NCBI GenBank assembly: GCA_963734395.1
Contig: CAVTGY010000004.1
Coordinates: 227,138 to 291,137 of the forward strand
Direction of reading: 5' to 3'
From: Bog-756 sp963734395
Lineage (GTDB): Bacteria; Actinomycetota; Acidimicrobiia; Acidimicrobiales; RAAP-2
DNA length: 64,000 nt
Shown piece after piece: positions 44,666 through 55,141 of the stretch. Below the pieces are notes generated by a model. That model did not search any database. It worked only from the letters and a program-made list of their open reading frames with translations, and was not told where the DNA came from. The translations under genes and the position numbers were made by a program. Every line of letters begins with the position of its first letter. The stretch's first letter is position 1.

Positions 44666-45298
44666 TTAGGTCGCCGGAGACGGATCGAAGGGATGCTCGT
44701 CGTCGGCGATCACCGTCACCAGCGCGCCGAGATCAACTGACCCAGTCCTTCGCTTGCCGCGGTCACTCGGAGTACCGATGTTGATCCACCCCAGTAGTCG
44801 CTCTTCCTCGGAGAGACCGAAGAGCGCTCGCACCGGTTGGGTGTCCAGCACCGCTGCGCTCTTCCACACCGCCCCGAATCCCAAGGCGGTGGCCGCCAAC
44901 ACGATGGCATACCCGGTGCACGAAGCCGACGACACCTGTTCCCACACCGGCACGTTCGAATCCGACCGGGGTGAAGCGATCAACACCACCGTGCAGGGTG
45001 CGGCAAAGGCCTTGTTCCGCATCTTGGTCACCGCGGACTCGGGAAGGTCTGTCCCTCGTGTCATCTGCAGCCCTTCTGCTAGGGCGTCCGCCAGCCTCTG
45101 TCTCCCCGGGCCGGTTACCACTGCGAAGCGCCATGGCTGGAGACTCCCGTGGTCGGGGACGGTGGTGGCAGTGTCCAGAATCCGTGCGAGTTCCCGCTCG
45201 TCGGGAGGCGAGCCATCGTGCGCCGGTTCGGCTCGTGGGGCCGCCAAACGCTCGAGCCTTATCCCGGCATCGTCGTGGTCGCGCTCCAACCTGGTCAT
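44666..45298 (-). CDS. Nitroreductase family protein
   Basis: 210 residues. FMN-type nitroreductase fold: LDTATTVPDHGSLQPWRFAV (the residues that hold the phosphate), MRNKAFAAPCTVVLIASP, SCTGYAIVLAATALGFGAVW and GLSEEERLLGWINIGTPS. It is similar to the short RutE/YdjA-type members. Function in nitro or quinone reduction. The strand is opposite to its left neighbour. The first 25 residues are polar and may be untranslated. Confidence 0.88.
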   Translation of the reverse strand: MTRLERDHDDAGIRLERLAAPRAEPAHDGSPPDERELARILDTATTVPDHGSLQPWRFAVVTGPGRQRLADALAEGLQMTRGTDLPESAVTKMRNKAFAAPCTVVLIASPRSDSNVPVWEQVSSASCTGYAIVLAATALGFGAVWKSAAVLDTQPVRALFGLSEEERLLGWINIGTPSDRGKRRTGSVDLGALVTVIADDEHPFDPSPAT

Positions 45299-45405
45299 CT
45301 GCTACTTACATCCATTGCTGTGTCTCCCGGAGGGCAACTTGATACCTCGAGCGTAGAACTGCCGGCAGTGGAGCGCATCATGCCGGCCGTAGGCTACGCC
45401 CGGGA

Positions 45406-46997
45406 TCAGCTTCCAGCCTGCTGTTGGGCCGCCGGCATGGTTCCCAAGGTTGCCGTCACCGTCATCTGGGTCTGACCGCGGTAGAGACCAATGTTGACCG
45501 TCTGGCCCGCCTTGTCCGCCTGAATGGCGGTGCCAAGCTGATCAGCACTGGTAATCGCCTTCCCGGACAACGAAGTGATTACGTCGCCCTCCTGCAGTCC
45601 GGCAGCATCGGCCGGCGAACCGGGCACTACCTCGAGCACCACCGCACCCTGGGTGGGAACGAAACTGTAGGCACTGCGCAATTGTGAGGTCAGGGTTTCG
45701 ATTTGGACGCCCAGGTAGGCGGGACCGCTCTGGCTGGAGGGGCCGATTGCCTTGTTGCGCAGCTCCGGAAGTAGTTGCTCGATCTTGTTCGATGGGATGG
45801 CAAAGCCGATGTTCTGGGCCTGCCCGGTGTCATCCTCGTTGGCGGCGACCGCAGTGTTCATTCCGATCACGGTGCCCGAGCTGTCGACCAGGGGACCGCC
45901 CGAGTTGCCCGGATTGATGGCCGTGTCGGTCTGGAACATGTTGGTCAAGGACTCCGTGTTATTGCCGGACGGGTCGCTGGCCATCACCGTCCTGCCGGTG
46001 GCCGAGATATTCCTTGGGTCACCGTCGGGGTGCCGGCAGCGAGTCCGAGGGCGTTCCCGATGGCCACCACCGCGTCACCCACTTGTACATTGTCCGAATC
46101 GCCGTAGCTCACCGTCGGCAGGTTCGACTGATTTTCGATCTGGAGAAGGGCGACGTCGTTGACCGGGTCGGTGTCGATCAGGGTGGCGGGCAAGGCCTTC
46201 AAGCTGCCGTACAGGGTCACGGTGATCGTGGTCGCCCCGGCGATCACGTGGTTGTTGGTGATCACTTGCCCATCGGAGGTGATGATCATTCCGGTGCCCT
46301 GATCCTCCTGCTCTGCGCCGGAGTCACCACCAAGTATGGATTGCGAGGCCGACGCGGGGGACGTGGCATCGATGGAGACGATGGCCGGCCGCACCTTGGC
46401 GATGACGTCTTCGATGTTGGTCACTCCGTTGAGCAGCGCCGGACCTGCCGAGATCTCCTTCACCGTGGTGGAGCCGCCATCGTGGTTGGTCGCCGCCACG
46501 ATTCCTCCTCCGATCAGCGCGCCGACCAGTGCCGCAGCCCCCGACACAACAGCCCACAGCCAGCCTCGGGGACGTCCTGAGCGAGACTGGATGGTGTCGG
46601 CCGCCGGTGTTGTCGGAGTGACCGGGCCCCACACCGGAACCACCGAAGTCGACGCCACCGCAGCCGGGCTCTGGGTGCTCGAGTCGAATCCGGGCCCGGT
46701 CGGCGCCGAGTCGGCAGTGCCAACCGTCTCCCGCCAGTGCGACGGGAGAAAGGCCTCGTTGGCTACCGGGGACACCGGAGGGACCGGTTGGGTCGGCGTT
46801 GGCGACGGCACCGGCACCTCATGAGTGGGATCGTCCACCGGGGGCACTTCTCCGGTGGTCGCCGCCGGGTCTCCCACCGGGCCGAGTGGAACCGCCGAAG
46901 ACGGTTGGGACGACGACAGCCGGGTGCTCCCCACCGATTCGACCGAGGCGGCCCGGTCCTCCACCGGTGCGTCGGTACCGTCGTCCGATGGTTCCAT
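45406..46997 (-). CDS. HtrA/DegP-type serine protease with PDZ, one frameshift
   Basis: ATG 46997 with GAGGAGGCAGAA upstream. Long Pro/Ser/Thr N-terminal region (~150 residues), one membrane helix (LWAVVSGAAALVGALIGGGI), then the trypsin-like domain: catalytic His in ITNNHVIAG, Asp in DPVNDVALLQI. Near 46010 one base is missing (GGAATATCTCGGCC versus an expected extra A or T), and the next frame carries the Ser (INPGNSGGPLV) and the PDZ domain (GAVVLEVVPGSPADAAGLQE). Total ~530 residues. Envelope quality-control protease anchored in the membrane. Confidence 0.9.
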
Positions 46998-47199
46998 TGT
47001 TCTGCCTCCTCGAGCCACTGGCGTCGGGTTGATTTGTCCCCTGGTCGTCATCGGACCCGCCGTCCGCGCAGATCCCTTCATGGTACGGCGGACACACGCA
47101 GGCAAACCTGCATTTCAGAGCCTTCTTAGTCCCTTCTTAGACCGACCCGTGCCCTTGTCTCACCCGGTCCTTCGATGCCGAAGTAGCCTGTCGCCCGGT

Positions 47200-48526
47200 A
47201 TGGCCCATCGCATCGAAGTCGAGCTCACCAGCCGAACCGACGAATCCACGTGGACGTGGCGTGCAGCCGGGGCCAAGCAGCCGCGCGGGACGGTCGAGGC
47301 TTCGCTGGTCCCCGAAGGAGCGGGCGTGGGTTCGGTCCTGCGGGCCGAAGTGGAGACCACCCTTGACGGAACCACGGTGACGGCGCTGATCACCCCCAAG
47401 GAGAAGGAGATCCGCCCCGTCGAGACGATTGAAGTTCTCGGAACGCCCCAACGTGGACCCGATGTCAATGTGGTCTTGACTTCGAAATCCAAACGCCGTC
47501 GTGAGGAACGACCCGACCGTCCGGGCAACGGGGCCCGCCGGCCCCGAAGCATCCGACCGCCGGCCCCGCTCCGAAGCATCCGACCGCCGGCCGCGCTCCG
47601 AAGGATCCGACCGCCGGCCCCGCTCCGAAAATGGCGGGAATACTCGCACTGATCCCACCAAATCAGCAGAAGATGGGGGTCCTCGGAGGCGATCCGGGCC
47701 GGCCCGGCCCGGAAGCCGTGATGGCCGCGGACGGGACAACCCACGTCGGCTGGCCACCTCTTCCACCTATCGCAACGCCGCCCTGGCCACGCTCAAACCC
47801 GAGGAGCTACCGGTGGCCGAGCAACTCCTCCGCGGCGGCATTCCCGCGGTGCGTCAGGCCATCGAGGAGCAGAACTCCCGAGCCCGCGCCGACGGTCGAC
47901 CCGAAGTCACCCTTGGTCCGCTGTTGACCATGGCCGAATCATTGCTTCCGGTGATCAACTTGGCCACCTGGAAGGATCGCGCCTCTGTCGCCCGGGCCGC
48001 CGGCAAGGACGTGCCGCTCAGAGAGCTCCGCTCCATCGTCGCTTCTGCTTCGACGGTCACCCTCGACGAGGAGGGCATGGAAATGGCGGCGGCGCTGCGC
48101 ACCTCACTCGATCAACGGGTCACCGCGCTACGCGACCGCTGGGTGGAACGGATCACCGCGGCCTTGGACGATGGCCGGGTGGTCGACGCCGTCCGTGCCT
48201 CCATTCGGCCACCGGAGCCGGCCGCCAGGCTCGCCTCCGAGCTCGCGGTCCGCTTGGCCGACGCCGCCGGACAGGCGATGGCATCCACGACGGCGCCGGA
48301 AGAGTGGCTCCGCTTGCTCGAGGTGGTGGTCGAATCGCCGGTTCGCCGCACCGTCAAGCCGGCCGGACTGCCGGCAGACGCCGACGAGAGCCTGTTGGTC
48401 GCCGCGCGCAAAGCATCGGGATACGTTCCCGAGCTGGCCCGGCTGATGGGAATCCCGATCCCACCCCCACCAGGTCCCCGCCGCCCGGTACCCGCTCGCT
48501 CCGGCCAGGGCCGCCGAGCCTCCTGA
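47200..48526 (+). CDS. Hypothetical actinobacterial protein with Arg-rich repeats, one frameshift
   Basis: ATG 47200. Residues 1-100 have a small beta-rich domain (IEVELTSRTDESTWTWRAAG ... VTALITPKEKEIRPVETIEV), then Arg/Pro-rich sequence. A frame change at about 47510-47545 leads to the next frame with SEASDRRPR repeats, then a helical domain (NAALATLKPEELPVAEQLLR, MAESLLPVINLATWKD, LRSIVASASTVTLDEEGM) to 48526. Combined length ~440 residues. The low-complexity linker probably binds nucleic acid. The family is known only as conserved in Acidimicrobiia-like genomes to my memory. Confidence 0.65.
47546..47626 (+). repeat. Three tandem 27-bp repeats in coding region
   Basis: Units 47546-47572, 47573-47599 and 47600-47626 differ by one or two bases. 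They encode (in the second frame) a nine-residue unit EASDRRPRS. The frame change of the host gene lies just before or inside this repeat. Confidence 0.85.
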
Positions 48527-48553
48527 TCGAGGAACCGAGGGCCCGCCCGCCCT

Positions 48554-49081
48554 TCATCCCATTGGGCGGTGCATGGTGATCATCCGGGCCTTGAACCCGG
48601 CCGACTCGTAGAAGTTCTTGGCCCCGCGATCACCGGGTAGGGCCACCCCGTCCACGCCGTCGCATCCGCGTTCCTCCAGCCAGGCGAGCAACGCCTCAAG
48701 CAGGAGCCGCCCCACCCCCACTCCCCTGGCTTCCGGCTCGACATAACACGCGTCGAGCACCCCCCGCCGGCCCTGATCGCGATGGTCGACGACATGGCAC
48801 ATCCCGAACCCGATAACCGCCTGGTCGAGGGTCCCCACCACCACTCTCGACCCGCCATCGTCGAGCAGCTCGTCGAGGAGGAGCGGTCCGCTACCCGTCC
48901 GCGCCTCGAGGCGATCGCCGTCAACCAGCAGCAATCCCCCCCGTTGGGAGGTGATGTTCCTGACCAGCTCCTGGCACAATTCGACCACACGGGCGCCGTC
49001 GCCCCCCGCTGCTGCCCGCACGGCCTCTACCGGTACTGCCCCGTTCGGCCGGCCCGCACCGGACGGGTCAGGACCGCTCAT
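48554..49081 (-). CDS. GNAT-family acetyltransferase
   Basis: 175 residues from ATG 49081, overlapping the end of the upstream gene by 14 bases. The GNAT fold is clear: VVVGTLDQAVIGFGMCHVVD (strands 2-4), VLDACYVEPEARGVGVGRLL (the acetyl-CoA loop RGxGxG) and LPGDRGAKNFYESAGFKARM at the end. The substrate is unknown. Longer upstream starts run antisense and without protein character. Confidence 0.85.
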   Translation of the reverse strand: MSGPDPSGAGRPNGAVPVEAVRAAAGGDGARVVELCQELVRNITSQRGGLLLVDGDRLEARTGSGPLLLDELLDDGGSRVVVGTLDQAVIGFGMCHVVDHRDQGRRGVLDACYVEPEARGVGVGRLLLEALLAWLEERGCDGVDGVALPGDRGAKNFYESAGFKARMITMHRPMG

Positions 49082-49628
49082 CGAGGAGCTGGTCGACCCG
49101 ATTGAGAATTGTCCGGCGACCGCGGGTGGAGGCCTCATAGGCGCGGACCGAGACCAACTCGACTCGGTTGAGGCCGTCGAGGCGCTGGACCACCTGGGAT
49201 GCGGAGAGCGTGTCGAAGCCGGGAATGGACAGCGTCGACACCGCCGGTACGTGCCCGTTTCCTCGTGAAGACCAGGTGCGTTCCGATGAGGGTGGTCCGG
49301 CGGGAGGAGTTTGGGCTTCGGATCCGGGCGCTTCTGCGGATGCCGAGCGCGGGGAGGACCGATCGCCCCCCGGGGAGTGGTCCCCGGCATGACCGATCAG
49401 GCCCCGTGATCGTCGAACCAATTCCTTTCGTCCGACATTCACCGCGAACATGCCCACCGCTCGAGCCGACGACATCTGCACCCCGAGTCGCTCCCGTCCC
49501 CTGATCGCCAACTTCGGGATCTCGTCAGCGACCGAGACGGCGATTCCAGCGGGAATGTAGATCAACAGATCCAGAATGCGTTCGTTCAGCGGGTTGCCCT
49601 TGGCTTCGTCGTCGTGTTGATCGACCAT
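49068..49628 (-). CDS. Hypothetical protein with C-terminal helical motif
   Basis: 186 residues from ATG 49628; the longer frame is not used. It starts with LNERILDLLIYIPAGIAVSV, a possible amphipathic or membrane helix. A central low-complexity region (Ser/Pro/Gly) follows. The C-terminus PGFDTLSASQVVQRLDGLNR ... VRAYEASTRGRRTILNRVDQL looks like a small helical (helix-hairpin-like) domain often found in actinobacterial proteins near cell-division or polymer genes. Its end overlaps the GNAT gene. Confidence 0.6.
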   Translation of the reverse strand: MVDQHDDEAKGNPLNERILDLLIYIPAGIAVSVADEIPKLAIRGRERLGVQMSSARAVGMFAVNVGRKELVRRSRGLIGHAGDHSPGGDRSSPRSASAEAPGSEAQTPPAGPPSSERTWSSRGNGHVPAVSTLSIPGFDTLSASQVVQRLDGLNRVELVSVRAYEASTRGRRTILNRVDQLLDERS

Positions 49629-49639
49629 GTGGGCTCCTG

Positions 49640-50119
49640 TCACACGCAATCGCGGCAGAGCATCTTCTTCCGGTCCGCCAACTGATTGGGGTGCTTGACC
49701 AGAAAGCACGACCGGCACACGAACTCGCCGGGTTGTTTGGGCAACACCCGTTCCACCCCGTCGCCGGTTCGATCCTCGGGCTCGGGCATGTCCTCGTCGT
49801 CGGCGACTTCCTCGACGACCAAGCGCTCCTTGAGAATGGTGTCGAGGCTCGCCTCGACATCTTCGTCGTCTGGCTCATCTTCGTCGTCCTCGTCCGTTTC
49901 CTCGCCGGCGGCAGGTGGTTTGGTGGCCACCTTGGCCGCGACCTCGGGAATCTCCACGACCTCGTCGTCTTCCTCCACGGCGACGACGTCGGCGTCGTCA
50001 TCGTCAGGATCAGGGAGGGCCAGGGCGTCTTCGGCAATGAGGTCGTCGTCGACCAGCTCATCGAGGTCGCCCTCGATGAGTTCGTCCGGTCCTTCGACTT
50101 CGTCGAGTTCTTGTGCCAT
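49640..50119 (-). CDS. DUF4193-like acidic protein with zinc ribbon
   Basis: 159 residues; ~110 very acidic residues (long Asp/Glu runs) followed by GEFVCRSCFLVKHPNQLADR and CRDC, a CxxC...CxxC zinc ribbon. The pattern matches the actinobacteria-specific DUF4193 family, whose members are essential in some species. It is upstream of the 49628 gene by 11 bases and so likely co-transcribed. Confidence 0.85.
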   Translation of the reverse strand: MAQELDEVEGPDELIEGDLDELVDDDLIAEDALALPDPDDDDADVVAVEEDDEVVEIPEVAAKVATKPPAAGEETDEDDEDEPDDEDVEASLDTILKERLVVEEVADDEDMPEPEDRTGDGVERVLPKQPGEFVCRSCFLVKHPNQLADRKKMLCRDCV

Positions 50120-50612
50120 CCCGGTCTCTCAGTGGTGAGTTTGGGCGGGAGCATAGACGGTTCGGCACTGCCGCCGTGCACCTTTGCCCACCCTGCGGTC
50201 TACCCTGCCCACGGCGGCCCTCCGCCCCGGTGGGTCACTCTCTCCGGCGAACAGCTGTCGGGGGCAGGGTGGCCATGCACGGGTAACGCTGTCCGCCGCC
50301 TCGCCGTTGTCATCTACGGGCTTTACCCGACCTGCCGGCAACGGCAGGCGGTAGGACCCAGGGGTCTTTGGCACCATTTCCTCGCTACCTTCGGTGCGAA
50401 CCGCCGATCTCGGGGGAATGTTTTCTACTCGATCCCCTGGGCCTCCCTCCGCCTCTCACAGCAGTCCCTCCCTCAAGTGGCTCCGAACAACCGAAATCGT
50501 TCTGAGCGCCCATCGGGGCGACTGGGACTGCGCGAACGATAGGCCACCGACACCGTCGCTCGTCAAATGCCTTTAACCCCTTTCGACCTGGGCCTTTGTA
50601 TAACCTCCCAGG
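50120..50612. other. Intergenic with hairpins, no gene
   Basis: 493 bases between the DUF4193 start and the ThyX-like gene stop. It contains CCTGCCG-GCAA-CGGCAGG (50331-50348), a perfect 7-bp stem with a GNRA-type loop when read on the plus strand, and beside it CGGG-CTTTA-CCCG (50317-50329). These may be a terminator, a leader or a small RNA; no riboswitch consensus was recognised. Confidence 0.4.
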
Positions 50613-52268
50613 TCAGGGAGTTGAAGGATTTCCGGCCCTCGAAAGCGAAATTCGTTTTTCCTCGGCGCGCCGTTCGGTCTGGAGTCGCTCGAGATCTTCG
50701 GAGCCGAACTCGACGTGGGACATCGCCTCGGCCAACAAACCGTGCCCGGCCTGGTCGGCGATGAGGCGGTGCATCTCGTGTGCTACCCAGCGATAGCTCG
50801 GGTGTCCCTGCGGACCCGACCTGAGCTCGAGGAGGTGCATGGCCTCACGAGCGTTCATTTGCATCGTGTATCGGATGCGGTAGGCCAGAGCGATCGCATA
50901 GGCGGCTTCCAATGGGAACGGCGAGGCAAGTGCTTCGGCCAACTCCCGCGACCGCTCCAGCGATGCTACGTAGCGCTCTTCGAGCCCGGCCTCTGCGACC
51001 ATGTCGGGAACTTCGTAACCCAATCCCACCCCGAGGGGTTGCCACTCGATGGTCAACATGCGGTGTCGTTGCAGGTCTCGGAAAGCCCCGTAGTCAGTGA
51101 CCACTTCGAACCGGTAATCGGTCCGTTCGAATGCCCGACCGGGGCGATGACGCCGATTCTCACGATCGCCGACGTAGGCCCGTAGCAGCGCCCGCTTCTC
51201 CTCGGCACCGAGTAGGTCGACCCGCCGCCGCACCTCCTCCTCCGATCGATGGGTGAGCGGGGCGCAGATGGCGGCGATGACCTTCGACTCCCCGTCGGGG
51301 TCGAAGTCGAGCAGGGTCACCGAGGGGTGCCCGGAGGGACCACCCGCAGGTTCGTTCGCCCGGTCGAGGTCGGGAAGCAGTGCGGCGACCAGATCGCCGG
51401 TCTCCATGCGGGTCCGGTGGAGGTACTCGATCCACTCACCTCCCCGGTCTGGTCGATCCACTCGCTGGAGGAACGACGGGATCACCTTGCGGAGCTCGTT
51501 CAGCATCAGATCGGCGTAACCACGAGCCTCGGGAAGCGGATGGGATCGCATCCGAAGAAGGAGTGCCTCATAGGACTGGCCGGTTCCGTAGATGCCCACG
51601 TTGGAAAGAGAGGCGGCCGGAAGAAGACCGCGAAGGGCATCGAGGGCCTTGGCTCGGATTGCCTGACGATGTACGAAATCCGAGTCCGCCGGCTGGCGCG
51701 GGTGACGGACCGTCAACCATGCCGTGGCTTCGTCGAGCAGTTCGCCATAGGTGTCGAACATGCGGTCCATCTCGCCGACGTATCGGGCTCCGAGCGGTGA
51801 GTCCAGCAGCTCGGGGTCCCGGTAGTAGCGGTAGTGACCGGTGGTGAGACGCTGGTTGTACGCGATGTAGCGGGTCGACTGCTCGAGGTAGGCCATCAGC
51901 CTTCCCCACTCGAGAATCTTGGTCAGGACATTGGAAGCCTGTTCGCAGGCCAGGTGGACACCGCCCAACTGGGCCACCGAATCGTCTCCGTACTCGAAGA
52001 AGACCTTCTCGTAGAGGTCTTCGGCCCGCTTGAGGCCGACGGTGGCGTCCACCGAGGCATCCCCCGAGATGTCCAGGTCCCCGACGAACTCGTCGAGGAA
52101 CAGGCGCCGGAGGCTCTTCGGTGATCGGGAGTACCGGGCGAACAGGGCCCCTTTGACCACTTCTGGCAGGTTGACCAGGGCAAAGACAGGCTGGTCGAGG
52201 TTGGTGACGTAACGGCGGAGTATGTCCTCTTCGTCGGCCGTGAACGTCTCAATGGCGTAGGGAAACAT
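50613..52268 (-). CDS. ThyX-like protein with duplicated fold
   Basis: 551 residues. Both halves resemble the ThyX (FAD-dependent thymidylate synthase) fold: first half LACEQASNVLTKILEWGRLM with STRYIAYNQRL, second half YRFEVVTDYGAFRDLQRHRM with LGYEVPD and MNAREAMHLLELRSG. The canonical ThyX signature RHRxxSxNExS is only partly kept (RHRMLTIE), and the flavin- and dUMP-binding residues are not clear. It may be a non-catalytic or differently acting paralogue; dUMP methylation cannot be assumed. It lies downstream of the HelY-like helicase, 12 bases apart. Confidence 0.7.
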   Translation of the reverse strand: MFPYAIETFTADEEDILRRYVTNLDQPVFALVNLPEVVKGALFARYSRSPKSLRRLFLDEFVGDLDISGDASVDATVGLKRAEDLYEKVFFEYGDDSVAQLGGVHLACEQASNVLTKILEWGRLMAYLEQSTRYIAYNQRLTTGHYRYYRDPELLDSPLGARYVGEMDRMFDTYGELLDEATAWLTVRHPRQPADSDFVHRQAIRAKALDALRGLLPAASLSNVGIYGTGQSYEALLLRMRSHPLPEARGYADLMLNELRKVIPSFLQRVDRPDRGGEWIEYLHRTRMETGDLVAALLPDLDRANEPAGGPSGHPSVTLLDFDPDGESKVIAAICAPLTHRSEEEVRRRVDLLGAEEKRALLRAYVGDRENRRHRPGRAFERTDYRFEVVTDYGAFRDLQRHRMLTIEWQPLGVGLGYEVPDMVAEAGLEERYVASLERSRELAEALASPFPLEAAYAIALAYRIRYTMQMNAREAMHLLELRSGPQGHPSYRWVAHEMHRLIADQAGHGLLAEAMSHVEFGSEDLERLQTERRAEEKRISLSRAGNPSTP

Positions 52269-52280
52269 GCCCGGATCACA

Positions 52281-54351
52281 CTACGACGGGACCGCCGGGT
52301 GAGGCGCGGACCCAGCGGCGGCGGGGTCGTCTGCTCCCACCACCCCACGCCGGAGCAGGGCCACGGCCAGTTGCGCGGCATCACGGGTGGCCGGATCGGG
52401 GGCCACCTGGGCCAACTGGCGCGCCAAGTCGATCAGTTGGCGGGCGTTGCGCACGAAGTCTCCCGGAGCGATGTCGGTTTCCTTCAGCACCGCATGAAGG
52501 GTGGCCCCTTGGGCCCAGGCGATCACCGCCCGAGCCAGGCCGGGGTCCGGGCGCCGGGTCCGCCGGAGCCCCACCCGTCGCTCCGCGGCGCGCAGTTCGC
52601 CGGCCAGGACCCCGAGCTGGGACAGCCGGTCGACGACCACGGGTTGTCTGGGCAACGGGTCGTCGTCCTCGGCTCGGCGCGCTTCGAAGGTGCAAGCGGA
52701 GACCACGCCGGCCAGCGATGCCGGATCCAGGCCGTCGAACGAGCCCGCGTCTGAGGGCATCGGTGACCAACAGGTCGGATTCGTGGTAGATCGAGGCCAG
52801 AATTTGGCCGGGTCCGGTCATCCGCCAACCCTGCACGAATCCCCTTTCCTCCAGGACGGCCAAGCGGCGGTCGAGCTGGGCAGACAGCGACACCGAGCCC
52901 GGGGGTGCCTGCCATTGGCCGTAGGAGGCGGCCACCAGGTCGTAGGCCTGGTCCCGGGACCACCGTCGGACCAGATTGACGGCCAGGTTGTAGGTCGGGT
53001 GGAAGGAGGACACCAGATCCGGGGCCGGGGCGATGGCAGTTCGGGCCACCAGCGAGAACGGCGTGGCCGGTGACCACAGGACGAAGGCATGGCCGACGGT
53101 GTCGATGCCCCGCCTCCCGGCCCGCCCGGTGAGCTGCTGGTACTCGCCAGAGGTCAGGGCCGAGGTGTCCGAACCGCGGAACTTGGCGAACCGCTCCACC
53201 ACCACGGTTCGGGCCGGCATGTTGATGCCGAGGGCCAACGTCTCGGTGGCGAAGACCATCTTGAGCAGACCTTCGGTGAAGCACTGCTCGACCGCTTGGC
53301 GGAAGGCCGGCACCAGACCGGCATGGTGGGAGGCGATCCCCGCCTCGAGTGCCGCCGACCAGGGTCCGTACCCGAGGGTCCGCAGATCTTCGTCGTCCAG
53401 ACGTTCGACGGCGGCTTCGGTGAGCTGGCGGATGCGGGTTCGCTGGTCGGGCGTGGTCAGTCGGATCCCGTCCTCGAGGCACTGCCGGGTGGCGTCGTCG
53501 CAGGCCGCTCTCGAGAAGATGAAGGTGATGGCGGGCAGCATGTCGGCATCGGCCAGATACTCGATCACTGCCGTGCGTCGCGGCACCCGGTAGCGGTGTC
53601 GGGGATTTCGCCGCCGGCGGTCATCCAGAGAGATGCCATCCGGGTTGGCCTTGCCCTGCCGGAGGATCGGGATCACCGTCAGCTGGTCACGTCCCCGATC
53701 GGCAACGGCAAAGTGATGGTGGAGGGTGACCGGCCGGTGACGCTCCACGATGACCCGGGTGGTCCCCCGGATCGACGTGAGCCAGGTGCCGAAGTCCCCC
53801 GCGTTGGACACGGTGGCCGAAAGGCTGACGAAGGTCACCCCGGCCGGGGCGAGCACCAGCACCTCCTCCCAGACCGACCCACGGTAGGGATCCTGGAGGT
53901 AGTGAACCTCGTCGAGCACCACCACGGCCAGGCCATCCAACAGGGTCGATCGTGCGAAGAGCATGTTGCGGAGAACCTCGGTGGTCATCACCACCACCGG
54001 GGCACGGGCCTGGTGGGAGACGTCCCCGGTGAGCAGTCCTACGTTGCCCTCGCCGTGACGCCGCGAGAGCTCGGCGAACTTCTGGTTGGAAAGGGCCTTG
54101 ATCGGTGTGGTGTAGAACGCCTTCGAGCCGGCCTGGAGCGCCCGGGCAGTGGCGTAGTCGGCCACCAGGGTCTTGCCCGATCCGGTAGGCGCCGACACCA
54201 GTACCGACTCACCCCGGTCGATGGCATCCATCGACCGGCGCTGGAAGGGGTCAAGGCTGAAGTCGAGCGCTTGCTCGAAGCGCTCCCGAAATCCCTCCTC
54301 CGCGCTCCCCGTGGCATCCCGGGCGGCCTGGCGGGCCCGCCCTGGTGTCAT
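52281..54351 (-). CDS. helY: Ski2-like DEAD/DEAH helicase (HelY-like), one frameshift
   Basis: ATG 54351 overlaps the tatC stop (ATGA). Walker A APTGSGKT (54-61), YTTPIKALSNQKF (motif Ia), DEVHYLQD (motif II), SLSATVSN (motif III), and QLTGRAGRRGID (motif VI). Near 52745 the frame changes by one base and the next frame contains SFDGLDPASLAGVVSACTFE and the family's C-terminal domain to 52281. Total ~690 residues, as expected for HelY. An RNA or DNA helicase of unknown role; homologues also sit near tatC and the proteasome genes in mycobacteria. Confidence 0.88.
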
Positions 54352-55094
54352 CGGGCGATGAGCCTACCCACCACGATCGACAGTTCGTAGAAGATGTAGA
54401 GAGGGATGGCCATGGCCATCATCGAGAAGGGATCCGAGCTCGGGGTCACCACGCCCGCCACCACCACGATGAGCACGATGGCCCACCGCCGCCACGAGGA
54501 GAGCTTCTGTGGCGTGAGCACGCCGGCGATCTCCAGCGACACCAGCAGCACCGGGAACTCGAAGGTGAGACCGAACACGGTCATCAGGAGCACGATCAGG
54601 CTCAGGTACTTGATCGGGTCGAGGATCTCGGTGAGGCTCGGCCCCCCGATACTGCCCAGCCAGCGCAGGGCGTGGGGGAAGATGAGGTAGGCCACCAATG
54701 CCCCCAGGGCGAACAACAGGATCGACGCCACGATGAACGGGATGGCGTATCGCTTCTCATTGCGCTTGAGGCCCGGTGTGATGAACCGCCACAACTCCCA
54801 CAGCAACACCGGCGACGCCAGGAACAGGCCCCCGTAGGCGGCGATCTTGACCCGGAGGGCGAGGCCGTCCAACGGCCCGGTGATGTAGAAGCGACAGCGG
54901 GGGGAGATCTGACAGTAGGGGCGCTGGAGTAACGAGAGGATGTGCGGGTAGAAGAGGAAGGCGAGGATGCCGGCGACGACGAACGCCACCGCGCACACGA
55001 CGACCCTACGGCGGAGCTCGGTCAGGTGCTCGACCAAGGTCATCGAGTCGGGCGTGGGCCGGGCTTCGCTCCGGCGTTTCAGTGAGATGGCCAT
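54348..55094 (-). CDS. tatC: Sec-independent translocase TatC
   Basis: 248 residues; the membrane receptor for twin-arginine signal peptides. MTLVEHLTELRRRVVVCAVA at the start is the conserved cytoplasmic motif (EHLxELRxR), six helices follow, with LLWELWRFITPGL and FGLTFEFPVLLV. It follows tatB by 47 bases. Both are in the same block as proteasome genes. Confidence 0.96.
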   Translation of the reverse strand: MAISLKRRSEARPTPDSMTLVEHLTELRRRVVVCAVAFVVAGILAFLFYPHILSLLQRPYCQISPRCRFYITGPLDGLALRVKIAAYGGLFLASPVLLWELWRFITPGLKRNEKRYAIPFIVASILLFALGALVAYLIFPHALRWLGSIGGPSLTEILDPIKYLSLIVLLMTVFGLTFEFPVLLVSLEIAGVLTPQKLSSWRRWAIVLIVVVAGVVTPSSDPFSMMAMAIPLYIFYELSIVVGRLIAR

Positions 55095-55141
55095 GGCGTT
55101 GGAGTGCGAACCGCTGGTGCCCGCGCTTCGACCGGGTCAGT

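Noticed and set aside
53089..54390. 433-codon plus-strand frame
   Set aside because: Antisense shadow of the HelY-like helicase.
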